From: Wenyingzhuangia sp. 2_MG-2023
GTDB taxonomy: Bacteria > Bacteroidota > Bacteroidia > Flavobacteriales > Flavobacteriaceae
Reading direction: 5' to 3'
Assembly (NCBI RefSeq): GCF_030548295.1
Contig: NZ_JAUOSB010000001.1
Coordinates: 186,001-250,000, forward strand
Length of the DNA stretch: 64,000 bases
In this document: positions 8,045 to 16,472 of the stretch, piece by piece
Layout: the number at the start of each line of letters is the position of its first letter
Numbering within the stretch: the first letter of the stretch is position 1
Notes under the pieces: generated by a model
The model's input: only the letters and a program-made list of their open reading frames with translations
What the model was told of the DNA's origin: nothing
Databases searched by the model: none
Position numbers and translations under genes: made by a program

Positions 8045-9895
8045 TTAGTTTTTAAATTCTTTAATAGACGGGATTATTATAGAGGGGATGTCTAATTTTT
8101 TATCATCAGCTCCTTTGGAAAAATTGCTAATCTTGTAGCTATCTTTTTTACTCCAATCTATTTCTACACGACCATCACCTAAAACAATATTGGTTAATTT
8201 TTCACGAAACCATTCTGTTAGCTTTTTATAGTCTTTGTTTAACCCTACATTATTTCTTTCATCAGGATCATTACGCAAATCAAACAAAGCAACCTCAACT
8301 GTTTCTAGACTTTCATTTCTTGCCCAATCTAATCCTGTACCTGGAGGAACTTGTTTTCCTGGTTTTGAGTTTTTCTCTTTAATACGCATAGAAAAAGCAA
8401 AATCTTTTCCTCTTAAATAAGCTCTTGGTCCGTAAACATGATTCATTTCTCCCAACACATATTCTTTTTCTTTTTCTACTCCTCTAGCAACTTTACTTAA
8501 ATCTTGTCCGTCTAAATACTCGTGCTTTTTAGTATTGATATCTTCTTTAGCCGCAGCTAACACAGTTGTAAAAATGTCTACATATTCTACAAAAGCTTTA
8601 CTTACTGTGTTTTTAGGATACAATTTTGTATTGGATCCTGCTACTACAATTGCTCCGTTGTTAGAGGTGTTGTAAGGTGCAAATTTAGCTTCTATTCCTT
8701 GTTCTCCTAACTGCCAACCATGATCTCCCACAGTTAAAATAATTACATATTCTTGATGATTTTTTTTACTAAAATCTTTAAAATCTTGAATGGCTTTTCC
8801 AATCAGTGCATCTCCATAAGCACAAAAAGCATAATAATCTCTAACTGCTTGTTGTTTTTCTACATCTGTTAATCCATCAATTTTCATGGTTTGATACAAC
8901 TTTACTAACTGCGGAGGTAATTTGCTTAATTCTTCTTTTTTATCAAAAGATGGAATTTTATAAGTTTTGTTTTTAAACTGATCTCTAAATTCTTTAGGAG
9001 GTAATACTGGAGTATGTGGTAAATGAAAATTTAAACTCACAAATTGTGGTTGTTTTTCTTTAGGTCCGTTTACATTTCTACCCGATAATGTTTGATATGC
9101 TTTACTTTGATGCTTTAAATAATTTTGATATTCTTTTACAATAAATCCATCTAAAGTTTCTCCTGCAGGTCTTGGACTTACACCTCCAATAATCATATTT
9201 TCTTGTTTACGAGTATAGGCTCTAAGTATATCTAATTTTTTATCGACCTTTTTAAACTGTTCTTTGTGAGCTGCATCTTTAGCTTCTGGTACTACTTCTA
9301 ATTTAGACCCATCGCTAAACAGAAAAGCTTCTATTTGTAACGGTTTTTCTCCTTTTATTTTTAATTTTCCTTTGTTATCAAAATCTGCATATCCTTTAAG
9401 AATTAAATCATTCTTATAGTTTACATTAACATCATAGTACCCAGGATCCGTCCAACTAGGCCTACTTTTCTTTTCGTCCCATTCTAAAATTCTATATCCA
9501 GATTTACCAAATAATGCTGTTCCATACCCAATTTCTTTTAACACTTGTGGCATCATAGGTTTGGTAATAGACACTTTATTGTGTGCTTGTTCAAAACCTG
9601 TTACTCCGTTATGATGTGGATACAAACCTGTCATCATAGAACTACGAGAAGGTGCGCATGCAGGAGAGTTGCAATAAGCATTGGTAAACAACGTTCCTTC
9701 TTTTGCCAGTTTGTTAATATTTGGAGAACTCACATAGCCTAGCTTACTTTCTTTTTGCCCTAAAACAGCCTGGTTAACAGCCTCAATAGCATCTGCTCTA
9801 TGGTCGTCTGTTACAATCCATAAAATATTAGGTTTGTTTTGTTGTGCATTTAATCCCGTGAATACAAAGAGTAAAGCATAGAAAAATTTATTCAT
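8045..9895 (-). CDS. Secreted S1-type sulfatase (long form)
   Basis: 616 residues, at the long end for S1 sulfatases. Signal peptide MNKFFYALLFVFTGLNAQ. Cys80 in PACAPSRSSMMTGLYPHHNGVTG is the formylglycine site; TDDHRAD at 29-35 binds the metal; TVGDHGWQLGEQG and FHLPHTPVLPP are other family motifs. The extra length falls between the signature and the central HLPH motif (about residues 150-290). First gene of the two-sulfatase operon. Its upstream region (9896-10013) contains a pair of related 14-base dyads at 21-base spacing, a plausible regulator site. Likely acts on a different sulfate position from its neighbour, because the two differ strongly around the active-site motifs (inference). 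Confidence 0.92.
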   Translation of the reverse strand: MNKFFYALLFVFTGLNAQQNKPNILWIVTDDHRADAIEAVNQAVLGQKESKLGYVSSPNINKLAKEGTLFTNAYCNSPACAPSRSSMMTGLYPHHNGVTGFEQAHNKVSITKPMMPQVLKEIGYGTALFGKSGYRILEWDEKKSRPSWTDPGYYDVNVNYKNDLILKGYADFDNKGKLKIKGEKPLQIEAFLFSDGSKLEVVPEAKDAAHKEQFKKVDKKLDILRAYTRKQENMIIGGVSPRPAGETLDGFIVKEYQNYLKHQSKAYQTLSGRNVNGPKEKQPQFVSLNFHLPHTPVLPPKEFRDQFKNKTYKIPSFDKKEELSKLPPQLVKLYQTMKIDGLTDVEKQQAVRDYYAFCAYGDALIGKAIQDFKDFSKKNHQEYVIILTVGDHGWQLGEQGIEAKFAPYNTSNNGAIVVAGSNTKLYPKNTVSKAFVEYVDIFTTVLAAAKEDINTKKHEYLDGQDLSKVARGVEKEKEYVLGEMNHVYGPRAYLRGKDFAFSMRIKEKNSKPGKQVPPGTGLDWARNESLETVEVALFDLRNDPDERNNVGLNKDYKKLTEWFREKLTNIVLGDGRVEIDWSKKDSYKISNFSKGADDKKLDIPSIIIPSIKEFKN

Positions 9896-9922
9896 TTGTT
9901 TTTAGTTTGTTGGTTTACTTAG

Positions 9923-9944
9923 TTAAGACTTTTTTAAGTCTTAA
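9923..9944. repeat. Perfect 9-bp inverted repeat in the leader of the two-sulfatase operon
   Basis: TTAAGACTT, then a TTTT loop, then AAGTCTTAA, 28-50 bases upstream of the start at 9895. It would form a hairpin in the leader RNA if transcription begins further upstream. Its function is not known; there is no proper U tract after it in the direction of the gene. Confidence 0.5.
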
Positions 9945-9971
9945 AGTTTAATGGCAAGTCTTTAGAACTAC

Positions 9972-10006
9972 AACACATATGTGTTCACTTGAAACACTTA
10001 TGTTTT
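9972..10006. promoter_or_regulatory. Two related 14-base dyads at 21-base spacing, candidate activator site
   Basis: AACACATATGTGTT (9972-9985, a perfect palindrome) is followed exactly 21 bases later by AACACTTATGTTTT (9993-10006), 12 of 14 bases identical. They lie 77-111 bases upstream of the two-sulfatase operon. A similar box, ACACAAATGTTTT, is found at 11519-11531 before the sulfatase gene at 11465. Spacing of two helix turns suits an AraC-type regulator such as the one at 26305-30525 (inference). Confidence 0.4.
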
Positions 10007-10013
10007 TAAAACA

Positions 10014-10043
10014 ACAAACCCCTAGTGTTTACTAGGGGTTTGT
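10014..10043 (-). terminator. Terminator hairpin after the sulfatase gene at 10065
   Basis: A 13-bp perfect stem (ACAAACCCCTAGT / ACTAGGGGTTTGT) with a GTTT loop. In the leftward direction it is followed by TGTTTT, a short imperfect U tract. It lies 22 bases beyond the stop codon. Confidence 0.7.
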
Positions 10044-10064
10044 ATAATGAATAAAAAATTAAAT

Positions 10065-11465
10065 TCATTTGTTTTTATCGCCAGCTATGGCTTTTCTAAT
10101 GATGTCTTCTCTCTTTTTTTCTTCTCTATTACAGTTAAACAAATGAGCATCTTCCCACAATGGGGTTACATTGTCTTTAGTCCATGCAATGTATTTTTGT
10201 TTTAACTTTTCAACAATTTCAGGATGGTTTACTGCAATGTTATGATTTTCGTATTCATCCTTATCTATATCAAACAAAAAGGTTTCTTTCTTATAGTAAG
10301 AATAAATCAACTTGTAATTTTTATCTCTTACGGCATATCCTTCTCCGCCCGAATATTGCCAATACATAGGTCTTTCTTTTAAACTTTTATTCTTTTTAGT
10401 AAGAATTGGTAGCAAGTCTACCCCATCTAATTTTTTACTAGTTGGTTGCTCTATATTGGCTGCTGATAAAATGGTAGGAAAAATATCTAACGCAATAATT
10501 GGCTTTTTATACACTCTGTTCCCTTTTACTTTTTTAGGCCAAGAAATTAAGAAAGGTTCTCTAATTCCACCTTCAAACAACATTCCTTTATGACCTCTGT
10601 ATGGATAACTACTTGCTCCGTGAGAATGTCCTCCGTTATCGCTATAAAAAATAATTAAAGTGTTTTCGTACTCTCCGGTGTCTTTTAGTTTCTGAATTAC
10701 TTTTCCTATTCCAGCATCCATACCAACTACCATAGCAGCATAAGCCGCTCTTTCTCCATTTTCTATATGCTTTACTTTGTCTACATATTCTTTAGTGGCT
10801 TGTATAGGTGCGTGTGGAGCATTGTATGCTAAATACATAAAAAACGGTTTTTTGTTTTTAGAATACTTGTCTATATAATTTACTGCTTCGTTAGAAAAAT
10901 CGTCGGTTAAATACGTCAATTTATTTTCTGGAACCAATTTCCCATCTCTCATTACTCCTAACTCCTTATTTTTAGATATTGTTCTTCCCCAATAATTAAA
11001 ACCGCCTCCACTAAAGCCAAACCAATCATCAAAACCTCTTTGATTAGGTAAAAACTTTTTGGCATTCCCTAAATGCCATTTTCCTATAGCACAAGTTTGA
11101 TAGTCATTTTGCTGTAATAATTCAGAAATCATTAATTCATTTAAAGGCAAACCAATAACGGTATCTTCACTTTGTTTTGTGTTTTCTGGATTATTCTCGT
11201 GTCCAAATTTTTGTTGATATCTACCCGTTAACAATCCTGCTCTACTTGGGCTGCAATATGGGTGTGATGAATACCCTTGACTAAAAACAACTCCTTCTTT
11301 TGCTAGTTGATTTAAATTAGGTGTAGGAATATCCGTAGCTCCGTTAAACCCAACATCTCCCCAACCTTGATCATCTGATAAGATGATTAATACATTGGGC
11401 TTTTTTTGTGCCGTAGCAACCAAGACTGTTGCTAAAAACAATAGCGTACTTATTTTTTTGATCAT
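10065..11465 (-). CDS. Secreted S1-type sulfatase
   Basis: 466 residues with a signal peptide ending ATAQ. Formylglycine Cys71 lies in PYCSPSRAGLLTGRYQQKFGHENNP; SDDQGWGDVGFNG at 30-42 gives the metal aspartates; IGKWHLG, YNAPHAP and YSDNGGHSHGAS complete the S1 set. GRYQQ-FGHE is common in arylsulfatase-A-like enzymes of marine Bacteroidota galactan loci (family knowledge, not proof of substrate). The DUF1080 gene upstream (start 12308) is on the same strand 90 bases away, so the two may be co-transcribed, but the gap contains a repeat resembling the candidate activator box at 9972-10006. Ends at the hairpin 10014-10043. Confidence 0.93.
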   Translation of the reverse strand: MIKKISTLLFLATVLVATAQKKPNVLIILSDDQGWGDVGFNGATDIPTPNLNQLAKEGVVFSQGYSSHPYCSPSRAGLLTGRYQQKFGHENNPENTKQSEDTVIGLPLNELMISELLQQNDYQTCAIGKWHLGNAKKFLPNQRGFDDWFGFSGGGFNYWGRTISKNKELGVMRDGKLVPENKLTYLTDDFSNEAVNYIDKYSKNKKPFFMYLAYNAPHAPIQATKEYVDKVKHIENGERAAYAAMVVGMDAGIGKVIQKLKDTGEYENTLIIFYSDNGGHSHGASSYPYRGHKGMLFEGGIREPFLISWPKKVKGNRVYKKPIIALDIFPTILSAANIEQPTSKKLDGVDLLPILTKKNKSLKERPMYWQYSGGEGYAVRDKNYKLIYSYYKKETFLFDIDKDEYENHNIAVNHPEIVEKLKQKYIAWTKDNVTPLWEDAHLFNCNREEKKREDIIRKAIAGDKNK

Positions 11466-11518
11466 TTTAAATTTATTTTTTACCTAAGCAAGCTAGCACT
11501 ATCATAGTAAGTTTGTTG

Positions 11519-11547
11519 ACACAAATGTTTTTTAAACTGCCACAAAT
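11519..11547. promoter_or_regulatory. Direct repeat CACAAAT at 21-base spacing, candidate activator site
   Basis: CACAAAT occurs at 11520 and again at 11541, exactly 21 bases apart, 54-82 bases upstream of the sulfatase start at 11465. The first copy sits in ACACAAATGTTTT, which resembles the box at 9993-10006. AT-rich DNA makes chance matches possible, so confidence is low. Confidence 0.3.
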
Positions 11548-11555
11548 AGACAATC

Positions 11556-12308
11556 CTACTTTATTTCTCTAACCCAAATATTTCTATAACTCACCGGATT
11601 TCCGTGATCTTGTAATTTTATTGATCCTTTACCATGTGGAGTATAGCTAGGCAAACCAATATAACGTGTAGGTCCTTTTATAATAAAATGATCTTGTACC
11701 AAAACACCATTATGCAATACTGTTACGCTTGCTGGTTTTACAATTTCTTTTCCCTTAAATTCTGGTGCATGATAAATAATATCATATGAATTCCACTCTC
11801 CCATAGGCACAGATGCTTTTACCAAAGGCACAGATTGTTTATAAACCGAAGCTACTTGACCGTTTACATAAGTATCATTGTTATTATTATCTAAAATTTG
11901 AATCTCATATCTCCCTTGTAAAAACACACCACTATTCCCTCGTTGTTGTCCTTTTCCATTAATTTTTGTTGGAGATTTCCACTCTATATGCAATTGCACA
12001 GATCCAAAACTTTTTTTAGTCTGTATGGTTGCATTTTTTTGATCTTGACCTCTTTGAATGGTCATACTTTTATCATCTTTATTTAAAATCCAAGAAGGTG
12101 TACTTTTATCTTTAGAATTTATCCATTCTTCTAAATTACTTCCATCAAACAACACAACAGCATCACTAGGAACTCCGTTTTGTCCGTATGGTTGAACTGT
12201 GGGAGGTACAGGCTCATAAATTTCAGTATCTTTTGGATTTTTTATTTCTTGTGCAATCCCTAGGTTAAAACAAAAGAGTGCAAGTGCTATTATTGATGTT
12301 TTATTCAT
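11556..12308 (-). CDS. DUF1080 (3-keto-disaccharide hydrolase type) secreted protein
   Basis: 250 residues from the ATG at 12308, which gives a clean signal peptide (MNKTSIIALALFCFNLGIAQ); an in-frame start 54 bases upstream would spoil it. The rest is one jelly-roll domain of the DUF1080 family, with LFDGSNLEEWI, SVQLHIEWKSP, GNSGVFLQGRYEIQILD, GEWNSYDIIYHAP and the C-terminal GSIKLQDHGNPVSYRNIWVREI. DUF1080 proteins are known to act on glycosides oxidised to a 3-keto form. It lies head to head with a second, larger DUF1080 gene across a 210-base divergent promoter region, which suggests joint regulation. Confidence 0.88.
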   Translation of the reverse strand: MNKTSIIALALFCFNLGIAQEIKNPKDTEIYEPVPPTVQPYGQNGVPSDAVVLFDGSNLEEWINSKDKSTPSWILNKDDKSMTIQRGQDQKNATIQTKKSFGSVQLHIEWKSPTKINGKGQQRGNSGVFLQGRYEIQILDNNNNDTYVNGQVASVYKQSVPLVKASVPMGEWNSYDIIYHAPEFKGKEIVKPASVTVLHNGVLVQDHFIIKGPTRYIGLPSYTPHGKGSIKLQDHGNPVSYRNIWVREIK

Positions 12309-12518
12309 ATTTTTTATTAAAATAGTTCTTTTCTCTAAAATAGGTAATCTACTCAAAATCAATGTTTATTATAAATCAGTGAAATATTTTAAACAAAAAA
12401 ATCACTTTATTCCCTGTAATTTACACACAACTCAACCAATTCCTAATGATATTCATAATAAACACCGTTTTTTAATAAATAAACATTAAAAAACCTTACA
12501 ACTAAAATCTATCAGTAA

Positions 12519-14412
12519 ATGAAAAAAAAGCTCATTCTTTTAGCATTAATCCCACTCGTGATTTCTTGCTCTACAAGTTCTTCAAAAGAAGAATTCACAG
12601 AAAAAAAACAGATTAAAACACTACCTGCTACAGCTATTTCTTTAGATGACTTAAGTGATTTTAAAAATACAGATAGCAATTGGAGTATTGTTGGAGATGT
12701 ATATGTAGACCGACAAGTAGAGAAAAAAAATAGAAGGTTCTAAAGGAAAAGGTGTTTTAATGAATACACCTACTCAAGAACATAAAAAACATCTTTTTAC
12801 AAAATTTGAACATGGAGACATTGAACTAGAACTAGATGTAATGATGCCCTTAAAATCTAACTCTGGTTTGTACTTTCAGGGAAGGTATGAAATTCAACTT
12901 TATGATAGTTGGAAAGTTACAGAACCTGCTTACAAAGATATGGGAGGTATTTACCAAAGATGGGACAAAACAAAACCTAAAGGACAAGAAGGATTTCAGG
13001 GTCATGCTCCAAAAACAAATACTGCTAAAGCTCCAGGCTTATGGCAACATTTAAAAATTATTTTTCATGCTCCAATATTTGACAACCAAGGAACTAAAAT
13101 AAAAAATGCCTGGTTTGAAGAGGTTAGACTTAATAATATATTAATTCATGAAAATGTAGAAGTAACAGGCCCTACTAGAGCTGCTCCTTTTAATGATGAA
13201 AAACCATTAGCATCATTAATGATTCAGGGAGACCATGGTCCTGTAGCTTTTAAAAATATTACTTACAAACTTTATAAAAATCAAAACTTAAAAATTCATA
13301 AAAGTGATTTAAAAATTTACGACAACTCAAAAAAAGAGTCCGTAATAAAAGACATTGCTAAATTTAAACTTCTTGAAGAACATCAAACAGATTCTATTTC
13401 CCCTTTAACAAGAATAAACAAAAGAGATCAAAAAATAGTAAGTTATACAGGGACACTAGACATTCCTACTACGGGTGATTATTTGTTTGAAGCAACTGTA
13501 AATGGTGGTGCCTATTTAGTTATTAATAAAGACACTATTGTAAACCTTAACAATAATTATTGGCCAGACAAAACAGTGTATCATAAAGTTCATCTAGAAA
13601 AAGGAACGGCTCCTTATCAATTTGTTTACAACAAACCTATTGTTTGGAGAAATGGTCTAGATTTTTTTATAGAAGGTCCTAACATACAGCGCTACTCGCT
13701 TTTAAAAACAAGCACCTCTAGCTTAAGCAAACAACAACCTATAAAACCTATTACATTAAACGTAACCAATACTCCTATTACCCAACGTAGTTTTATAACT
13801 CACAAAGGGATTAAAAAAAGCCACTGTATTTCTGTGGGATTGGTTGAAAACTTAAATTATTCTTTAGATTTAGAAACAGCAAGTCTTTTACTTGTATGGA
13901 GTGATGGTTTTTTAGATACTACACAAATGTGGCACTCTAGAGGTACTGAACAATTAGCAATGCCCATTGGACCAACCATAAATTCACACGGAAACATAGA
14001 TTTTGCTTTATTAGCTAATTCAACAGAAGAATGGCCTACGCAACTAAACAACAAAAACTCTATTAAACAACTTGGATATGAATTTAATAACAAAGGCATT
14101 CCTTCTTTTAATTCAGAAATTGATGGAAATAAAATTACCAATAGCTTTATAGCCTTACCTAACTCTACAAGAGGATTACAAAGAACCATTACAACCAACT
14201 CCAAAGATATCATTTGGCATAAAGTTGCAGAAGGTGAAAAAATTAAATTGCTTGCCAACAACACCTATATTATCAATAATGAGAGTTACTACATTCAATT
14301 CCCTAACAATAGCAAGTTCCAACCTATTGTTAGAAATTCAAATGGAAAAGATGAACTTATTATAGAAATCCCAAAAGGTAATAACAATTTGAACTACAAC
14401 ATTATTTGGTAA
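12519..14412 (+). pseudogene. DUF1080 + PA14-like lipoprotein gene split by a frameshift in an A8 run
   Basis: Two adjacent reading frames make one protein. Codons from 12519 give a lipoprotein signal (LVISC, Cys17) and the start of a DUF1080 domain, then stop at 12743. Dropping one A from the A8 run at 12723-12730 joins this to the frame that continues to 14412, giving about 630 residues. Domains are DUF1080 (about 45-255, with SGLYFQGRYEIQLYDSW and GPVAFKNITYKL), a PA14-like sandwich (about 255-395) and a C-terminal beta-rich domain of unknown role. The frame beyond the shift is open for 1650 bases. Causes could be a recent mutation, a sequencing error in a homopolymer, or slippage that restores the frame. 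The next gene starts 17 bases downstream. Confidence 0.8.
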
Positions 14413-14429
14413 ATAAAACAGCAAATCAC

Positions 14430-16403
14430 ATGAAATTTATTAGTAAAATCATTTTCACATTCACTGTTTTACTTATTAGTAAAACAAGTATGTCTCAAAA
14501 AAATAAAGTCGTAAATAATAAACAAGTTCAAAAAGAATCTGAGTATTATAAAATAGTCGATGTTCCTATTCCCAAAGACGTAAAACTAGAAGTTGGAGGA
14601 CTTGCGCTTACCGATAAAAATCAACTAGGAGTTTCTACTCGTAGAGGAGAAGTTTGGATTATAGACAAGCCTACAAGCTCAAAACCCAACTATCATCTAT
14701 ACGCTAGAGGATTGCATGAATCTTTAGGATTAGCTTATAAAAATAATGGATTTTATTTAGCTCAACGTGGAGAACTTACCCGCTTAGAAGATAAAAACAA
14801 CGACGGTACTGCTGATGTTTTTAAAACAATTTACTCTTGGCCATTATCTGGTAATTACCACGAATATTCTTATGGACCTAAATTTGATAAAAATGGAGAC
14901 ATGATTCTAACCTTAAATGTTGGTTGGCAAGGAGGAGGTGTTAGCTTAGTAAAATGGAGAGGTTGGATGGTGAAAATTAGTCCCGATGGTAAATTTACTC
15001 CATATGCAGCTGGACTAAGATCGCCTGCAGGGTTTGGGATTAATAGTGAAGGAGCTATTTTTTACACCGAAAATCAAGGAGACTGGGTAGGTTCTGGAAG
15101 AATGACTCACTTGGAATATGGAGATTTTGCAGGACATGTAGAAAGTTTAAACTGGACAGATGATCCGCTATCTCCCTTAAAACTAAAACCTACCGACATA
15201 CTTGAAGATTCTGGAATATCTCTATACAATTATGCTAAAAGAGTTAAAGGGTTAAAAGCTCCTGCTGTTTGGTTTCCTCACACCATACTTGGTATTTCCA
15301 CTTCAGACATATTGTACGACACCACCAATGGAAAATTTGGTCCTTTTGAGGGGCAACAATTTGTAGGCGATCAAGGACATAGTAAAATTATGCGTGTGTA
15401 TATGGAAAAGGTAAATGGAGTGTACCAAGGAGCTGCTTTTCCTTTTGTAGAAGGCTTTTCTTCAGGAATTTTAAGAATGATTTGGGGAGAAAACAACAAT
15501 ATGTTTGTAGGTATGACTAGTAGAGGTTGGGCATCTACAGGAAAAAAACAATTTGGTTTACAACAATTAGTCTGGACAGGTAAAACTCCTTTTGAAATTA
15601 AAACCATGAAAGCACTAGATGATGGATTTCTTTTAGAATTTACCAAACCTGTAAACAAAAAAATGGCAGAAGATTTATCTTCTTATCAAATGACAACTTT
15701 TACCTATAAATATCATAAAACCTATGGAAGTCCTATTGAGGATCAACAAAAATGTATGATTCATATGGCAAAGGTTTCAGAAGATGGAATGTCTGTAAAA
15801 CTAATGATTCACGGTATGCGTTTAGGGTATATCCATCAAATAGAAATTCCTAAATTAACTTCTAAAACAGGAGAATTATTATTACACAATAAAGGATACT
15901 ACACTTTAAATCAAGTTCCAGGAGGAGAACTAAAATCACCTCAAATGATGGGTTCTCACAAACCTAAAAAAACTATTCATCAACCTAAGCGTATTACAAC
16001 TATGCCTTCTGACTGGGGAGAACATGGTGCCGATGAAAAATTAGTAGTAGGAACCGTTCCTGGATTAAAATACGATGTAAAAGAATTAACCATTGAAAGA
16101 TCTAGTAAGATTCAGCTAACCTTAAACAACAATGATGACATGCTACACAATCTTGTTATTACCAAACAAGGAGAACAAGTACCTATTAAAGTTGGAGAAC
16201 TAGCTCAAAACCTAGGTCTTAAAGGTCCTGAATTAAACTACGTTCCCAATTCGGATATGGTATTGTTTCATACAGGTATTGTAGGACCAGAGAGTGCAGA
16301 AACTATATACTTTAACGCTCCAAAAGAACCCGGAGTATATTGGATGGTTTGTACCTTCCCTGGTCATTCTTATTCTATGAGAGCAAAACTAATTGTAAAA
16401 TAA
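14430..16403 (+). CDS. Secreted beta-propeller protein with C-terminal azurin-like blue-copper domain
   Basis: 657 residues from the ATG at 14430, which gives a good signal peptide (MKFISKIIFTFTVLLISK); an in-frame TTG at 14406 overlaps the preceding gene and is less likely. Residues about 45-400 resemble the PQQ-sugar-dehydrogenase/sorbosone-dehydrogenase-like propeller (GLHESLGLAY, LTRLEDKNNDGTADVFKT, AAGLRSPAGFGI, FVGDQGHSKIMRV). Residues about 550-657 form a cupredoxin domain with a complete type 1 copper set: His573 (MLHNLVI), Cys641, His646 and Met650 in CTFPGHSYSM, spaced C-x4-H-x3-M as in azurin. No haem motif CxxCH is present. Forms an operon with the DUF1080 gene. Likely a periplasmic redox protein, perhaps tied to sugar oxidation (inference). 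Confidence 0.85.
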   Translation: MKFISKIIFTFTVLLISKTSMSQKNKVVNNKQVQKESEYYKIVDVPIPKDVKLEVGGLALTDKNQLGVSTRRGEVWIIDKPTSSKPNYHLYARGLHESLGLAYKNNGFYLAQRGELTRLEDKNNDGTADVFKTIYSWPLSGNYHEYSYGPKFDKNGDMILTLNVGWQGGGVSLVKWRGWMVKISPDGKFTPYAAGLRSPAGFGINSEGAIFYTENQGDWVGSGRMTHLEYGDFAGHVESLNWTDDPLSPLKLKPTDILEDSGISLYNYAKRVKGLKAPAVWFPHTILGISTSDILYDTTNGKFGPFEGQQFVGDQGHSKIMRVYMEKVNGVYQGAAFPFVEGFSSGILRMIWGENNNMFVGMTSRGWASTGKKQFGLQQLVWTGKTPFEIKTMKALDDGFLLEFTKPVNKKMAEDLSSYQMTTFTYKYHKTYGSPIEDQQKCMIHMAKVSEDGMSVKLMIHGMRLGYIHQIEIPKLTSKTGELLLHNKGYYTLNQVPGGELKSPQMMGSHKPKKTIHQPKRITTMPSDWGEHGADEKLVVGTVPGLKYDVKELTIERSSKIQLTLNNNDDMLHNLVITKQGEQVPIKVGELAQNLGLKGPELNYVPNSDMVLFHTGIVGPESAETIYFNAPKEPGVYWMVCTFPGHSYSMRAKLIVK

Positions 16404-16418
16404 TTTTCTTTATAACCC

Positions 16419-16453
16419 AAAAAAGCCGCTCAGTATACTGAGCGGCTTTTTTT
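16419..16453. terminator. Bidirectional rho-independent terminator
   Basis: Ten-base-pair GC-rich stem (GCCGCTCAGT / ACTGAGCGGC) with a 2-base loop, flanked by A6 and T7. It lies between convergent genes ending at 16403 (+) and 16473 (-) and can serve both. Confidence 0.95.
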
Positions 16454-16472
16454 AATTTATTTTTTGAAACGA

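Noticed and set aside
13857-14264. 135-codon leftward open frame inside the DUF1080 gene
   Set aside because: No recognisable motif and lies wholly opposite a conserved coding frame.
12760-14412. Reading the second part of the split DUF1080 gene as a separate intact gene starting at ATG 12760
   Set aside because: It would lack a signal peptide and the first part of its domain, which are present in frame +1 just before it; the A8 run explains the break.
14406-14429. TTG start for the propeller-cupredoxin protein
   Set aside because: It overlaps the preceding stop and puts eight polar residues before a good signal peptide; the ATG at 14430 is better.
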